A stretch of DNA of 64,000 bases from Nitrospira sp. (GTDB lineage: Bacteria; Nitrospirota; Nitrospiria; Nitrospirales; Nitrospiraceae), in the NCBI GenBank assembly GCA_024998595.1, contig JACOEK010000008.1:58794-122793 (forward strand), in the 5' to 3' direction. This document shows, in pieces, positions 23,383 to 30,076 of this stretch. A program made the position numbers and the translations under genes. Under the pieces are notes generated by a model that worked only from the letters and a program-made list of their open reading frames with translations, was not told the DNA's origin and ran no database searches. Position 1 is the first letter of the stretch; every line of letters begins with the position of its first letter.

Positions 23383-23700
23383 ATGCCCGCTACGACACCT
23401 GTTTTGAGTGAGTGTCAGGTTGATCTAACTCAGATATTTCCTAAACAAAATAAGGATGTCCATAGCACGGCCTTGGATGGGGAGAGCGTATTGCTCAATC
23501 TGAGTACGGGCCGGTACTACAGCTTGAATGCCGTAGGATCTGTGGTGTGGGAGCAGTGCACGGGGGCACTTTCTCTTGCAGCGATTTGTTCCAGCATTTC
23601 CGAGAGATTCGATGTGACATCTCAGGATGCTCAATCAGACCTGCTTGATCTAATTGTCCAGTTTCGCCAAGAGGGGTTACTTCACACTGAAAGGAGGTGA
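23383..23700 (+). CDS. PqqD-family RiPP recognition protein (lasso B1-like)
   Basis: A 105-residue protein whose middle is a PqqD-like winged helix (RiPP recognition element): HSTALDGESVLLNLSTGRYY, then SLNAVGSVVWEQCTG, LAAICSSISERFDV and the closing helix DLLDLIVQFRQEGLL. Such proteins bind leader peptides and hand them to modifying enzymes. The start follows a strong GGGAGGTG. Its last codons AGG AGG TGA are also the Shine-Dalgarno of the first precursor gene 7 bases downstream, so the two are translationally linked. In lasso clusters the same domain is called B1. Confidence 0.9.
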   Translation: MPATTPVLSECQVDLTQIFPKQNKDVHSTALDGESVLLNLSTGRYYSLNAVGSVVWEQCTGALSLAAICSSISERFDVTSQDAQSDLLDLIVQFRQEGLLHTERR

Positions 23701-23706
23701 GTCAGC

Positions 23707-23820
23707 ATGGAACAACGGAAGAAGAACGAGTACATGAAACCGGAACTCGCGAAGCACGAGTTGTTGCGCGATGTAACGGCTATTCAGCTGTCTCGTGTCA
23801 TCACGCAACCTAGGTCCTAG
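23707..23820 (+). CDS. candidate RiPP precursor peptide 1 (37 residues)
   Basis: A short gene that begins 6 bases after AAGGAGGTGA, a near-perfect anti-16S match overlapping the pqqD stop. The peptide starts MEQRKKNEYMKPELAKHELL, continues RDVTAIQLSRV and ends ITQPRS. Tyr9, Pro12, Leu14 and Thr24 fit the lasso leader spacing Y-x2-P-x-L-x3-G-x5-T-x exactly, with Glu18 in the Gly place. By analogy the core would be the 12 residues from Ile26, but it has no Asp/Glu to close a lasso ring. It ends in Ser, which matters because HPr-kinase-like enzymes of some lasso clusters phosphorylate a C-terminal Ser. A paralogue follows at 23903. Confidence 0.85.
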   Translation: MEQRKKNEYMKPELAKHELLRDVTAIQLSRVITQPRS

Positions 23821-23902
23821 AGCGAGCCCGTAGTCCTACTATTGTGGTTCGAGCAAATCTATGGGGTCTTCCGATTTCTCCCCTTAGCAGGAGGTCCGCA
23901 GG

Positions 23903-24016
23903 ATGGAACAAAAGACGAAGCGCGAATATGTGAAGCCTGAGCTTGTGAAGCATGAGTTGTTGCGCGATGTGACGGCTATTCAGTTGTCCCGCGTCGTGTA
24001 CCAGAGGAATGCATAA
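23903..24016 (+). CDS. candidate RiPP precursor peptide 2 (37 residues)
   Basis: Tandem paralogue of the peptide at 23707, also 37 residues, 82 bases downstream, with its own CAGGAGGT (23888-23895) 7 bases before the ATG. It starts MEQKTKREYVKPELVKHELL, continues RDVTAIQLSRV and ends VYQRNA. Up to Val31 it is nearly identical to peptide 1, at the DNA level too, while the last six residues differ. That is the usual leader/core pattern of recently duplicated precursors. It lacks the C-terminal Ser of peptide 1. A hairpin stands 28 bases after the stop. Confidence 0.85.
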   Translation: MEQKTKREYVKPELVKHELLRDVTAIQLSRVVYQRNA

Positions 24017-24043
24017 CAGTCTGAAGGCTCCATACAGCAGCGG

Positions 24044-24067
24044 CTGGCCGGTCTCTAGACCGGCCAG
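24044..24067 (+). terminator. hairpin after the precursor genes, possible attenuator
   Basis: CTGGCCGGTC (24044-24053) pairs perfectly with GACCGGCCAG (24058-24067) around a 4-base loop. What follows is pyrimidine-rich but is not a T-run, so termination would be partial. Its place after the two small genes and before the kinase-like gene would allow more precursor than enzyme to be made, or protect the 3' end of a short mRNA. Confidence 0.5.
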
Positions 24068-24127
24068 CTCGCTCTGTGCCGCTCGGTGATCAATGCCCGC
24101 TGAATGGGATTGTATGAAGAGGTGGTA

Positions 24128-25150
24128 ATGCCCATCACGTCGACAACGAGTGAAATTCTACTCTCTGTCCATAGCATAGACATAAGGTTTGCCACCAACT
24201 CTCCCGAGTTGCTGGATTCCGTTGAGGGGTTACTCCGCCATTTTTTATCCAAAATCAATTCACCTTGTCCTATGCGGATGCAATTCGACGGGGTCGACGA
24301 CCGTCGGGATATCCCTGTTCAGGTCTCAAGTGAGGCGCTGTTGCTCTACAGCGGTTCGGGTCTCCCAATCGGGCCTAATCGGCAAACGACATGGCTTTGC
24401 GATATGTACTCGGATCAAGGACTGTTGATTGCGGACTTTCACGACGAAGGGCTGGTAGTCATCGATGGGGCGTCCTATACGGCACAGGGGTACCTTGTGC
24501 GACCGGAGTCTATGGCGCCGGATATTCGTGTGAGCTTCGTGCATTTTGCGATGACCGAACTGCTGAAACGCCGCGGCCTCTATACTTTTCATGCCACGGC
24601 CTTGGAACACAATGGAAAAGGTGTATTGATTCCGGGGTTCAGTGGGCGCGGAAAAACTACCTCCTTTCTTTCCTTGTTAAGGTCCGGATATCGCTATCTC
24701 TCCGATGACCACCCATTCTTCCGATTGAACGGCGCTCGAGTGGAAGTGCTCCCGTATCCGCTAAAGATTAATGTCACGGACCAAACCGTCTCTTTCTTCC
24801 CTGAATTACGTACAGCGCCACCGTCGGTTCTCCACACAGGGACGCCCAAACGCTACTTCTACGCCGAGGATCTCTATCCAGGCCCTCTCGGGGCTCCCTG
24901 TGAGCCTGCCGTGATTCTGTTTCCTTCTGTCGTCGATTCACCCCACAGCTGCCTTGAGCCCCTGTCAAAAAAAGTGGCCTTCGAAATGATTCTGCCGCAC
25001 TCGTTGCTCGTGTACGACCCGGAGATAGCTCGTCAGGAATTTCAAGCCCTTGCGAGGCTGATTCAACAAACAGATTGCTACCGACTTCACTTTGGACGTG
25101 ACGTCATGGACCTCCCGTGGTTAGTGACGCCTCTGTTAGAAAAACGCTAG
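24128..25150 (+). CDS. HPr-kinase-like (HprK-related) protein
   Basis: A 340-residue protein whose second half has the HprK P-loop PGFSGRGKTTSFLSLL near residue 180 followed by YRYLSDDHPFF, the Asp pair that in HprK takes part in phosphoryl transfer. FHATALEHNGKG precedes the P-loop as in HprK relatives. In lasso clusters such kinases phosphorylate the precursor's C-terminal Ser; here the likely targets are the peptides at 23707 and 23903. AGAGGTGG at 24118-24125 sets the start at ATG 24128 rather than at 24104. The N-terminal 150 residues are not recognised. No HPr or PTS gene is near, so a classic HprK role is unlikely. Confidence 0.8.
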   Translation: MPITSTTSEILLSVHSIDIRFATNSPELLDSVEGLLRHFLSKINSPCPMRMQFDGVDDRRDIPVQVSSEALLLYSGSGLPIGPNRQTTWLCDMYSDQGLLIADFHDEGLVVIDGASYTAQGYLVRPESMAPDIRVSFVHFAMTELLKRRGLYTFHATALEHNGKGVLIPGFSGRGKTTSFLSLLRSGYRYLSDDHPFFRLNGARVEVLPYPLKINVTDQTVSFFPELRTAPPSVLHTGTPKRYFYAEDLYPGPLGAPCEPAVILFPSVVDSPHSCLEPLSKKVAFEMILPHSLLVYDPEIARQEFQALARLIQQTDCYRLHFGRDVMDLPWLVTPLLEKR

Positions 25151-25168
25151 GCAGGAGAAAGAACTGAG

Positions 25169-26461
25169 ATGGTACAGCAGTCAGGACCCATGATCGCTCG
25201 ATGGAAACCATCCCGCGTGGCTAAAGGCTTGCGCACAGGGGAGTCATCGTCGCCGGGCCTCTTCCAGATGTCTCCTGAGGGACGTTTGCTCGTACTCTGT
25301 GCGCGTACGACGGTTAGTGAGTTTGTACGAGTCGAAATCGCGGATCTGGTGTGTGATGGTATTAATTGGGATTTAGTGTGGCAATTGTCGAAGGTCCACG
25401 GGGTATCCCCGTTGGTCTATCGTAATCTCTCCACGATCTGTCCCGCGGCGGTGCCCTCGGCAATTCATGAAGCCTATCGTCGTCACAATCAGGCCAATGC
25501 GCTCTTAAATACGTTACTTGCCAAGGAGCTTGTGACGCTTCTTGACGCGTTAGGGGCGAAGGGCATCACGGCGATTCCTTTCAAAGGCGTGACACTCGCT
25601 CAGATTGCCTATGGCGACATCAGTTTGCGCGAATGTGCGGACATCGATTTGATCGTTGAGCAAGGGGCGATTCCCCAGGCGAGGAAGATCCTCTGGTCGC
25701 AGGGTTACCAACTCACCAGTCAGGATACAGGGGCGGATGACGAGGCCGGTGAGCCCTATCATTTCTTTCAGAAAAGAAATGGCATTGTTGCCGTTGACCT
25801 CCAATGGGTAATGGCTCGCCGGCACTTTGGATTTCGTCTGGACCGGAGTGCATTCTGGAGTCGGCTGAAACCGGTCGGCCTGCCAACCAAATCGGTGCCG
25901 GGGCTGTGTCCTGAGGATCTCCTGATTCTGCTTTGCGTACATGGATCCAAACATGCCTGGGAACAGCTGAAATGGATTTGCGATGTCGCCGAACTCGTGC
26001 GCCGGCGGCCGGGATTGGATTGGAGTCGGGTTCTGTTTCAGTCAAATGAATGGCGTTGTCGGAGGATGGTTCTGCTGGGGTTAGCCATGGCCAAGCATCT
26101 TTTTGACACGGTGTTGCCCCGCACGGTTCTTCAAGAAATCCAAGCAGATGTAGATATATCGGTGTTGGTGCGAAGGATGCCCAAGCAGTTACTCAAGCAT
26201 CCCAGCCAGGGCATCGATGAGGACTGTGCAGATGCGTTGTATGTGACGATCAAGGATACCTCGTGGGAACAATGGAAATTGGCCGTGGCACTATGTCGGG
26301 TCGAGGCCGATGTCATTACTCGTTCGTTGACATGGTTTCGGTTTCAGCGAAAGCTTCGAATTCTAGCGGCTTGTCTCCGGCCGCTCCATCGAGTGGTAGC
26401 CAGGTGGATTCTTTCCGTCCGAATGCGTGAAATACTTGTGCGCTGGCTGCAGAGTTCTTAA
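25169..26461 (+). CDS. nucleotidyltransferase-fold protein (PF14907-like)
   Basis: A 430-residue protein with the pattern of the uncharacterised nucleotidyltransferase family often found in lasso and PqqD/HprK cassettes: IPFKGVTLAQIAYGD, then LRECADIDLIV with the D-x-D metal pair near residue 156, VAVDLQWVM and CPEDLLILLCVHGSKHAWEQLKWICDVA further on. It could attach a nucleotide to the peptide or extend a phosphate placed by the kinase; neither is shown by the sequence. AGGAGAAAG precedes ATG 25169, and the gap to the kinase gene is 18 bases, so they share a transcript. No asparagine-synthetase-like cyclase or ABC exporter follows. Confidence 0.8.
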   Translation: MVQQSGPMIARWKPSRVAKGLRTGESSSPGLFQMSPEGRLLVLCARTTVSEFVRVEIADLVCDGINWDLVWQLSKVHGVSPLVYRNLSTICPAAVPSAIHEAYRRHNQANALLNTLLAKELVTLLDALGAKGITAIPFKGVTLAQIAYGDISLRECADIDLIVEQGAIPQARKILWSQGYQLTSQDTGADDEAGEPYHFFQKRNGIVAVDLQWVMARRHFGFRLDRSAFWSRLKPVGLPTKSVPGLCPEDLLILLCVHGSKHAWEQLKWICDVAELVRRRPGLDWSRVLFQSNEWRCRRMVLLGLAMAKHLFDTVLPRTVLQEIQADVDISVLVRRMPKQLLKHPSQGIDEDCADALYVTIKDTSWEQWKLAVALCRVEADVITRSLTWFRFQRKLRILAACLRPLHRVVARWILSVRMREILVRWLQSS

Positions 26462-26531
26462 AAATTGCTGATCACTCTTCCTGCCGAGCTGAGCTGTTCG
26501 GAACCTGGACAAACCGTCCCTGCCTAAATGG

Positions 26532-26561
26532 TTGCTCCTGAAAAAATTCGCGTGCTAGGAT
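26532..26561 (+). promoter_or_regulatory. probable promoter of the thioredoxin-fold operon
   Basis: TTGCTC (26532-26537), an 18-base spacer and TAGGAT (26556-26561) preceded by TGC (extended -10). The gene begins at 26648. This separates the following operon from the RiPP-like cassette. Confidence 0.45.
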
Positions 26562-26647
26562 GCCAGCATGGTTGGTCATGATGGATCATGTTGTGAATCA
26601 GGGAATTTGGTTTTCCTCTCTGGCTTGCCGTGCGGAAGGAGGCGCTG

Positions 26648-27190
26648 ATGAAACGGGTCCTGGTCATAATCGCACTCGCACTGTTCCCCCTGTGGGCGGC
26701 TCATTTTGCCGTTGCTGCAGGTTTTTTTAAGGTGGGAGAGCCCGCACCGGCTTTTGCTCTCACCTCGATCACGGGAGATGCCGTTTCGCTTGAGCAGTTA
26801 AAGGGAAAGGTGGTCGTCCTGGGCCTCTTCCATATTTGCGATCCCTGCATGATGCAAGGTACCAATCTGCAAAAGGTTTACGAAGTGGTGGCCGGGAAGA
26901 ATGTTGCTGTCGTGGGCATCAATTCATCGGGAAATTCCAAGCGAGACGTGGGTGAATTTCTGAGCGCGTTTCCTGTGAAAGTCACGTATCCGTATCTCCT
27001 TGATCCGAATAAGGTCACGGACAAACTCTATGGCGGCGGTAAATTCATTCCCAACGTGTATGTGATCGATCAGCGTGGCGTGATCAGATGGCAACGGGTG
27101 GGCAATATGGAACTGGCCGGTGCCGAGGTCATCATTCAAGAAGTGGAAAAATTACTGGCGGCCTCGCCTACCGGTGCAGGTGCCATGTAG
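26648..27190 (+). CDS. exported thioredoxin-fold (TlpA/ResA-like) protein
   Basis: A 180-residue protein with a signal peptide (MKRVLVIIALALFPLWAAHFAVAA) and a TlpA/peroxiredoxin-like body: GEPAPAFALTSITGDAVSLEQLKGK, then VVLGLFHICDPCMMQ with a CxxC redox pair, and FIPNVYVIDQRGVIRW with the cis-Pro region. It should act in the periplasm as a thiol reductant or disulfide handler, for example in cytochrome c or copper-site assembly. GGAAGGAGG stands before ATG 26648, so the longer frame from 26630 is not used. It leads a run of five close genes to 29327. Confidence 0.85.
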   Translation: MKRVLVIIALALFPLWAAHFAVAAGFFKVGEPAPAFALTSITGDAVSLEQLKGKVVVLGLFHICDPCMMQGTNLQKVYEVVAGKNVAVVGINSSGNSKRDVGEFLSAFPVKVTYPYLLDPNKVTDKLYGGGKFIPNVYVIDQRGVIRWQRVGNMELAGAEVIIQEVEKLLAASPTGAGAM

Positions 27191-27207
27191 CAGGGGAAAA
27201 GATAATC

Positions 27208-27447
27208 ATGGACGAATGGGAAGAGGGTAAATTGAAGTTTCTCGAAGTGATCAAGGACATCGACCAAGGTGTTGAGGTGGTAATTCCGACGAAACCAACC
27301 AACAGCATGTTCCTCATTTCCTTGACCAAAGGTCCGAATCGGAAGTTTGTCACCGTGTCGGAGGACGATATCATTGATCTTCCGACGGAGGCCGGCATCC
27401 GTGCGAAGATGACGAAGACTCTGCAGGACGCGATTTCAAATTTGTAA
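27208..27447 (+). CDS. small conserved-looking protein of unknown function
   Basis: A 79-residue cytosolic protein, acidic at the start (MDEWEEGKLKFLEVIKDI) with a beta-rich middle (VEVVIPTKPTNSMFLISLTKG, KFVTVSEDDIIDLP). No motif is recognised. It lies 17 bases after the thioredoxin-fold gene and 24 before the next. The frame is open further upstream, to 27088, but that part overlaps the preceding gene. Confidence 0.65.
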   Translation: MDEWEEGKLKFLEVIKDIDQGVEVVIPTKPTNSMFLISLTKGPNRKFVTVSEDDIIDLPTEAGIRAKMTKTLQDAISNL

Positions 27448-27471
27448 TTTCTGCAGAATGAGGCGAGTCGC

Positions 27472-28068
27472 GTGAAACAATTACTTCCCGGCATTTGGCA
27501 ATGGTCCTGGTTTTCCGAAGAAAAACAGCTCGATTTTAATGGGCTATTTCTCACGGTGGGGGAGCATAAGATTGTCATTGATCCCCCTCCGATGACGGCG
27601 GAAGCAAGCACCCTGATCCGTCGCCAGGGTGCGCTCGATTACATTATTGTGACAAACCGTGACCATTTACGAGAGGCGGCCACCTGCCAGGAGGAATTTC
27701 GTTGTCAATTGCAGGTGCCCGAGGCCGATGCGTCACAGATGGATGTGACGCCCTCGAAGACCTATAAGGACGGAGAGCTCTTGCCTGGAGGCATCTGGGC
27801 GATTCAACTGAAGGATCAGAAGTCTCCGGGGGAATCAGCCCTCTATATTCAGCAGGGGAAAGGTGTGCTGATTGTCGGGGATGCTTTGATTGGAAAACCA
27901 ACCGGGACTTTGAGCCTCCTGGCCTCTGAACGGTATGGAGATGTGGCGAAGGCCAAGGAAGGACTCCGGCGGTTGTTGAAATATAACTTCGACTCGATTC
28001 TTGTGGGTGATGGGACTAGCATCATATTCGGGGCCAAACAGGCGGTGGAGCAGGCGCTCCAGGCATAA
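27472..28068 (+). CDS. metallo-beta-lactamase-fold protein without the full metal site
   Basis: A 198-residue protein that reads like an MBL-fold hydrolase: NGLFLTVGEHKIVIDPPP at the start, then DYIIVTNRDHLREA where active members have H-x-H-x-D-H, and GKGVLIVGDALIG with the later metal Asp. The first two His of the motif are missing (T-N-R-D-H), so it may be catalytically altered or bind no metal. The start is GTG 27472 behind GAGGCGAG. It sits in the operon between a small unknown and a TPR protein. Confidence 0.7.
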   Translation: MKQLLPGIWQWSWFSEEKQLDFNGLFLTVGEHKIVIDPPPMTAEASTLIRRQGALDYIIVTNRDHLREAATCQEEFRCQLQVPEADASQMDVTPSKTYKDGELLPGGIWAIQLKDQKSPGESALYIQQGKGVLIVGDALIGKPTGTLSLLASERYGDVAKAKEGLRRLLKYNFDSILVGDGTSIIFGAKQAVEQALQA

Positions 28069-28074
28069 AAGATT

Positions 28075-28899
28075 ATGGCGCTTCGAAACGGACTTTCGGA
28101 AGAACTGAATCGCCAGGGCAACGAGCATTTTGCTCGAGGGCATTACACGGACGCTTATGCCTGTTACGCAAAAGCGTTGGAATGTGATCGTTTGACGGGC
28201 GATCACCGCGCCTTGAGTGCCACATTGGGGAACCTTGGCAATATTTGCGCAGTCAGTGGACGCCGGGACTCGGCGCAGAGTTACTATCAAGAAGTACTGG
28301 AGTTGCAAAAAGTTTTGGGAGATGACAAAGGCATTGGGACAACCCTGGCCAATCTGGGGAATCTCCGCGCGGACGCCGGGGAATGGGATCGTGCCAGGGC
28401 GTATTATCTCGAAGCACTCGATATTATGAGTCGCGTGCACGATGAACTCGGCAAGGCCGTGCTGTTTTCCGATCTCGGCTTGGTAGCTCGGGAAACGGGG
28501 CAATGCGATGACGCACTTCGATATTACGAGCAGTCGCTGGTCCTGATGCGTCGCCTCAATAATCAAGGTGGCGTCGCCGATGCCTGGCGAATGATGGGTC
28601 GGACCTTCGTGATTCAAAAACGATACGAAGACGCGATTGCCTGTTGCCAAACAAGTCAATCTATTGCCGAACGAAGCCGGGACGAACTCAGGACCGGTGG
28701 GGCTCGCTACGTGTTGGCTCAGTGTTATGAAGATCTGGGCCAGTTACACCTCGCTGTTGAATTGCTGGAACAAGTCGTGCGGATGGATCGTAAGTACGAG
28801 CTTCCGAAACTGGCCGAGAACATCGCTCGGCTTGAACGTCTTCGTGCCCGCCTGGATGCTGAAGATCCAACTCCCCAACCCAGACGGTCCCGCGCATGA
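28075..28899 (+). CDS. tetratricopeptide-repeat protein
   Basis: A 274-residue helical-repeat protein with five to six TPR units of the 40-residue kind seen in signalling TPRs: GNEHFARGHYTDAYACYAKAL, LGNLGNICAVSGRRDSAQSYY, LANLGNLRADAGEWDRARAYY, DLGLVARETGQCDDALRYYEQ, MMGRTFVIQKRYEDAIACC and AQCYEDLGQLHLAVELLEQ. It should serve as a protein-binding scaffold. There is no signal peptide. It starts 6 bases after the MBL-fold gene and its stop overlaps the next ATG (ATGA). Confidence 0.85.
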   Translation: MALRNGLSEELNRQGNEHFARGHYTDAYACYAKALECDRLTGDHRALSATLGNLGNICAVSGRRDSAQSYYQEVLELQKVLGDDKGIGTTLANLGNLRADAGEWDRARAYYLEALDIMSRVHDELGKAVLFSDLGLVARETGQCDDALRYYEQSLVLMRRLNNQGGVADAWRMMGRTFVIQKRYEDAIACCQTSQSIAERSRDELRTGGARYVLAQCYEDLGQLHLAVELLEQVVRMDRKYELPKLAENIARLERLRARLDAEDPTPQPRRSRA

Positions 28900-29327
28900 G
28901 TACTGTGGCTCTTCCAGCATGGGAGGCGGCTCGTGCGAAACTTCGTAGCAGTATTCCCCAATTCTATGAACTGGAGCCGGGTGGAGCGCTCGTCCTTGAT
29001 TTGGGCGATGACGGATGGATCTTAGAACTGAGGTCGGACGGTCAATTCCTCTGTCAGCATGGAATTGCCATGGACGATGTAAAAAGCTTGATGTGTGACG
29101 GCACGACCGAAGATTTGGGGACCGATGAAGTGGCCAAACAGGCCAAGTATTTTCTGGGCCCTGCAGTGTCTAAAAAACGCCCTGCTCTTCTGAAGGCTGG
29201 GTTTGCTGAGCAGACGGATATGAACGACGACTATGTCGCCATTGCTTTCCTTAAGACGGTTGATTTTGAGCGCTACGAGGATGTTCTTGCCGCCGTGCGT
29301 TGGTGCCAAAATCTTTTCAAGGCCTAG
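28896..29327 (+). CDS. protein of unknown function coupled to the TPR gene
   Basis: A 143-residue soluble protein with no recognised motif; acidic and mixed alpha/beta by eye (GALVLDLGDDGWILELRSDG, VAIAFLKTVDFERYEDVL). Its ATG overlaps the stop of the TPR gene by 4 bases, so the two are translationally coupled and probably act together. It ends the operon that starts at 26648. Confidence 0.7.
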   Translation: MSTVALPAWEAARAKLRSSIPQFYELEPGGALVLDLGDDGWILELRSDGQFLCQHGIAMDDVKSLMCDGTTEDLGTDEVAKQAKYFLGPAVSKKRPALLKAGFAEQTDMNDDYVAIAFLKTVDFERYEDVLAAVRWCQNLFKA

Positions 29328-29331
29328 TCCT

Positions 29332-29353
29332 CTCGTATCAGAAAAGATACGAG
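29332..29353 (+). terminator. hairpin at the end of the 26648-29327 operon
   Basis: CTCGTATC (29332-29339) and GATACGAG (29346-29353) form a perfect 8-bp stem with a 6-base loop, 5 bases after the stop codon. The tail TTCCTCG is not a long T-run, so the terminator is weak or only marks the 3' end. The rest of the 270-base gap up to 29597 holds nothing I can identify. Confidence 0.45.
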
Positions 29354-29596
29354 TTCCTCGTGCCATCTCCCTCCAGTTCTGTTGTTAATCTTTTCATTTC
29401 GTTCCAGCCGTCGGTCGATCGCGAGGGGGTATCGTGATCGATTCGAGCTTAATCGCTGTACAGCCACGAGAGTTAGACAATGGTTTCCTCGTCGGCTAGC
29501 ACGTAACATTGAGGTAAACACACGCGGATTTGTGCAAGCGCGGGAAAACGCATGAATGCCTTCGAGACCTGAGGTATATAACGAGGCCGACTATGA

Positions 29597-30007
29597 TCAA
29601 GAAGGGTAGTGAAGCTTGGGATTGGGGCCTCCCGGAGGCCGTTCGCCAGGCTGGAAGGTGAGCAGGCAACGTCCTCCGATAGTCATAATAAGGAAGTTGA
29701 GCAGGCTGCTTCCTAAAATGAGCATCAGGACGATTATGCGTGGGGAGGGTTGGCTGGCTTCCTGAACAATCGTCGCGAGGTCAAGTGCGAGAGCGATTGT
29801 GCTGTAAATGACCGTTCCCATCACGGTCCATGGTTGACGGATCAGAATCAGCCCGATTACGAGCAGCGCAGGCACCCCGAATAAAAACCCTAGCAAGACC
29901 CCGTCTTTGATTGTTGATAGGGGAGAGCCCATTTCAACTCCGAAAAGGACACCCTCCAGGATGATGAGGGCAATCAAAAGGACGACGACCGGACGAGCGT
30001 GGAGCAT
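29597..30007 (-). CDS. four-helix inner-membrane protein of unknown function
   Basis: A 136-residue protein of about four hydrophobic helices: VVVLLIALIILEGVLFG, DGVLLGFLFGVPALLVIGLIL, MGTVIYSTIALALDLATIV and VLMLILGSSLLNFLIM, with a short Pro-rich cytosolic or periplasmic tail. No family is recognised. The frame is open to 30091, but a promoter with its -10 at 30019-30014 lies 6 bases before ATG 30007, which makes that the start of a leaderless mRNA. Confidence 0.7.
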   Translation of the reverse strand: MLHARPVVVLLIALIILEGVLFGVEMGSPLSTIKDGVLLGFLFGVPALLVIGLILIRQPWTVMGTVIYSTIALALDLATIVQEASQPSPRIIVLMLILGSSLLNFLIMTIGGRCLLTFQPGERPPGGPNPKLHYPS

Positions 30008-30013
30008 AGCGGC

Positions 30014-30042
30014 ACTATAACCTTGGCCTCCGTCTGCCGCAA
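30014..30042 (-). promoter_or_regulatory. promoter of the 29597-30007 gene, leaderless
   Basis: On the minus strand TTGCGG (30042-30037), exactly 17 bases, TATAGT (30019-30014), then 6 bases to the ATG. The spacing puts the transcription start at the start codon. Confidence 0.6.
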
Positions 30043-30076
30043 GCTGCCTTAATCCTTCGGCTATTGCCGGTGACGT

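Noticed and set aside
22593..26461. A complete lasso peptide cluster
   Set aside because: No asparagine-synthetase-like cyclase, no ABC exporter, and no Asp/Glu at core positions 7-9 in either peptide.
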